64,000 nt of DNA, taken from Gamarada debralockiae (taxonomy: Eukaryota > Ascomycota > Leotiomycetes > Helotiales > Hyphodiscaceae). Below the pieces are notes generated by a model. It made no database searches, was not told the DNA's origin, and saw only the letters and a program-made list of their open reading frames with translations. Shown here in pieces: positions 61,247-64,000 of the stretch. The DNA lies in NCBI GenBank assembly GCA_002803225.1, contig NXFV01001809.1, positions 1 through 64,000 on the forward strand, read 5' to 3'. Position 1 is the stretch's first letter, and each line of letters starts with the position of its first letter. Both the position numbers and the translations under genes were made by a program.

Positions 61247-64000
61247 CTATATCCCTCGCACCTTCCTGTAACTTGGTGGTTTCATGGTCCTTCTGATCAG
61301 CTTCCCTGCGTATGGTGGGATTAAGCTGATAGCTGAGATGGCAGCGACGCGCCAGACGAAGCCCCTGTCATTTATCAGCATCGATCAAGCATCAAGGAGA
61401 GGTAGGAAACATACACGCTCATGACGAAATCCAAATCATAGTATCCACCGAGGAATGGTATGCTGCCAAGGTACAGCAACAAGGTCCCCACCAAGCAGAC
61501 AATCATGACAGGATGCCAAGTCGTGATTTCGAAGGCCACCATGCAAAGCTCGTTCAAGACCAGCACTGTGAAGCTCACTGCGACCATCTTTGGGAAATCG
61601 ACTTGTTCGACCGATGTCAAGATCTGGGACAGGCCTTGGATCATCCCTCCTTGGTATATTGACACGAAGACCCAGACAAAGAATGTGCGATAGGAGAGGG
61701 AGGAACCGGATGTCAGCTCTTTGTAGAGCTCCGGATAAAGGTTGGCGAGGTTCTCGTCAACATCTTTGTCCAGAACGAGAGAGAAGACAGGAGCCATGGT
61801 GTAAACAGTAGCGTAACCCACCATCAGCCAGTCCTTGTACAGTCCTTCGGGCTCGAATTTAATCGCGATGGAGTACATCGTCTGGCAGACGGAGATAATG
61901 AGGCCACGATGAATGACAAATTGCGCCAGCTTCGCAGAACGCTTGTATGAATTGCGACCATGCCATACAAGGAGTTTGGTGAGATGGCAGAATTGCTCAA
62001 TTGAAAAGTCCGCAGCGAGAGAAGCTTGACGTCCTTCTTTGCCCACGATTCCGACACCAACATCTGCAGCTTGGATCATAGAGACATCGTTTCCACCGTC
62101 CCCGATGCAGCAGATTCGCTTTTTCGTGTACTCGCGGATGAGTTTTGCAATATCGGCTTTTTGGGTGGGCGAGCAGCGACATGCTACAACTGCAGGGAGG
62201 AGAACGGCGATGGAGATGAAGTCGGTGCGAAAATGCGTAAGGAAAAGAGACAGACTCTCTCCATCGATGAGAAGACAGGAATCGGTCTTCGAACGCAGAA
62301 AATCAAGGTGATCTTGAGCTTCGTCTTTCCGCTTCAACTTCGCAATGGTGTAGATGTATTGTCCTCGAGCGACTAGTTTGGCGGACACTGCCACGCAGCG
62401 AGCCGTTTCGACTTTGTCGCCAGTCAGCATCCAAATTTTGATTCCAGCATTCCGAAGCAGTTCCAGTGATGGCTTGACGTCGCGTTGAAGTTTATCTTCA
62501 ACACCAGTTACGCCGAGGAGCTCCAGATCGCGTTCCAGATATTGAGAGACGACTCGTGCTATACCAGCATCTCGACCATTGATGGCAACTGACGCCTCCT
62601 TGTAGTTTGCAGAGAACTCTTGATATTGCTGAACCGACAATCGTTTTCTGCCCACGACCAAAGTTCGAAGACCTTCCCGGGCCATGTTGGCGGTCTCTTC
62701 ATCAAGCCAATCATTCGCTGCAACAATGGATGTCATGACTGTGTCAGCTCCTTTCTGGTAGAACCAAATCTCCCCAGCTTCAATATTTCTGCTTACGGCC
62801 GACTCGGACCCATCCATAAAATGCACAATGATACCCATTCGCTTCCCGTCGGATGTAAATGGAAAGACCTCGAGAATACGAACACGAACAACGGGACGGC
62901 CAGTATCCACTGATTGAAGGGTCATGCCCTTCCGATCTCGATGGATTAGTCGGAGTCCAACGGCCTCGGTCCATTTAACGATCGCAATCTCGTCAGGGGA
63001 TGAGGCTTGATATGAGGTGATAGCCTGGCCGTTCTCCTCTTCGAATGTTGGGGTGACATTGTGGCAAATTGCGAGAGCGAGCACGACATCTCGAACACGT
63101 GATCCGATCTCTCGACGAGTTCGAGCGGCAGTGACCGTGGTAGAAGCAACAAATGTTGACGAAGGTGTGATAAGGACGGAAGGTGCATTGGCATCCGTTG
63201 ATGCTGGGACCGAAAAGCCTTGCTTGATGTAGGAAGCTACCTCATCCATCGCCTCATTAGCATATGAGACAGTTCCAACGTGAATCTTCTTCATCTCCAT
63301 TTCGTTCTGCGTGAGGGTGCCGGTTTTGTCGCTGAGAAGATACTCGATTCGACCCAGTTCTTCCGGGATGGTACTCGTTCGAACCACTGCTCCTTTGATG
63401 CCCTGGTCTCGTTGGATGAACCAAGAGTAAACACTCTTTCCCATATCCAGGTTGACTCGAAGACTGATAGGCACAATCGTAGAGAACAAGACCAAAAATC
63501 GCATGATCTTGACATACCACTTGATACCTTCAACATGTTCAAATCCTTCCAGTGCGACGAGGACAATAGAAAGTGTGGCGGTCAAGGCACAGAGGATCTT
63601 GGTGAGGGAATTGATTTCGTACTCCAGGAGGCCAGTTTTCGAACGAGATGGGGATGTGGAAAGTGCTGATCGTGTTTGAGATCCAGTGTAGACAATGACC
63701 GCCAAAGTGGTGCAGTTTGAGGCTAGAACTGTATTGGCCCACGCTGTATTATCAATGGTCAAAGGAGCCGAATTTGGACGTTTGGGGGAGCTCTCCCCAT
63801 CGACTTCATTGCTGAGCGGAGATGATTTTGATACATGTGGATCGTATGCAATGCCGCCTCTTGGTAGTAACTCAACAGTTCCAACAAATTCGTTGACTTT
63901 CTTATCTGGTTTGCCAGCAACGATGCGGAGACGAGTAAACTCGCAAGAATCAAGAGATTGTGTCAACGGCGACCCTAATCGAAGCTTCCAGTCTGTCTCG
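61247..64000 (-). CDS. NEO1: Neo1-type P4-ATPase (phospholipid flippase), 5' end beyond the window
   Basis: Model: complement(join(61247..61364, 61415..>64000)). The last intron (50 nt, GTATGT...GACAG) joins LDFVMSV to GFVWRVAAISAISLIPPYAG,and the C-terminus is KPPSYRKVRGI. The visible part opens in the actuator domain (ETDWKLRLGSPLTQ). Later come the flippase M4 motif VPISLRVNLDMGK (PISL), the phosphorylation site LLSDKTGTLTQNEM, YQASSPDEIAIVKW (nucleotide binding), IWMLTGDKVETARC and CCIGDGGNDVSMIQAADVGV. This is the class 3 P4-ATPase (Neo1/ATP9) pattern, which works without a Cdc50 partner and flips aminophospholipids in Golgi/endosomal membranes. Everything visible is intact. A frame without stops reaches the window edge. 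Confidence 0.93.

Noticed and set aside
1..64000. CRISPR arrays, bacterial operons, rRNA genes, viral genes
   Set aside because: No spaced identical repeats, no rRNA-like or viral sequence seen; gene structure is fungal throughout.

Overview
The window reads as a filamentous ascomycete genome, most likely a leotiomycete-like Pezizomycotina (lineage is my inference; fungal origin is well supported). Evidence: genes split by 44-85 nt GT-AG introns with CTAAC/CTGAC branch sites, Zn2Cys6 regulators, HET-domain relics, a Gyp7-type TBC protein, a LaeA-like methyltransferase, a CHIP6-type sterol glucosyltransferase and a Neo1-type P4-ATPase.

Layout. 1-7 kb is a graveyard of self/non-self recognition genes: a broken HET domain, a broken WD40 array and a second broken HET gene, around an intact Gfd2/YDR514C-type exonuclease-fold gene and an orphan gene. 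7-11 kb holds a small two-exon gene and the Gyp7-like Rab GAP (four exons, one apparent GC-AG intron). 11.5-15 kb is a decayed hybrid histidine kinase. 15.4-26 kb is a nested mobile-element block: a Helitron-like element (Rep plus PIF1-type helicase, interrupted almost only by TAG codons, with a second gene of unknown function), then a 1.6-kb TA-flanked inverted-repeat element that carries a spliced short-chain dehydrogenase gene and sits in a repeat whose uninterrupted paralogue is still present upstream. 26.5-30.4 kb is the UIM-bearing glucosyltransferase. 31-33.5 kb is a decayed MULE with its 8-bp target duplication.

33.6-37.1 kb has a Zn2Cys6 regulator convergent with a LaeA-like methyltransferase. 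37.1-42.4 kb is gene-poor and contains a triplicated ~60-bp repeat. 42.6 kb encodes a 65-aa protein with three GRGGYN motifs. 43.5-45.3 kb is the mitochondrial MnmE/MSS1 tRNA-modification GTPase, whose catalytic C-terminal motif lies on a 19-nt last exon. 45.7-47.5 kb is a Zn2Cys6 regulator broken by a 19-bp tandem duplication. 47.5-51.2 kb is a divergent pair: a hotdog thioesterase and an enoyl-CoA hydratase/acyl-CoA ligase fusion, a plausible small acyl-CoA pathway unit. 51.2-55.7 kb is a corridor of three pseudogenes (methyltransferase, regulator split by a MITE, epoxide hydrolase), followed by an intact five-exon MFS transporter. 59.2-60.6 kb is an unrecognised basic/acidic protein, and the window ends inside a P4-ATPase gene on the minus strand.

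Exon joins were worked out by hand. Most models have a CDS length divisible by three and restore known family motifs across the junctions. No searches were run.
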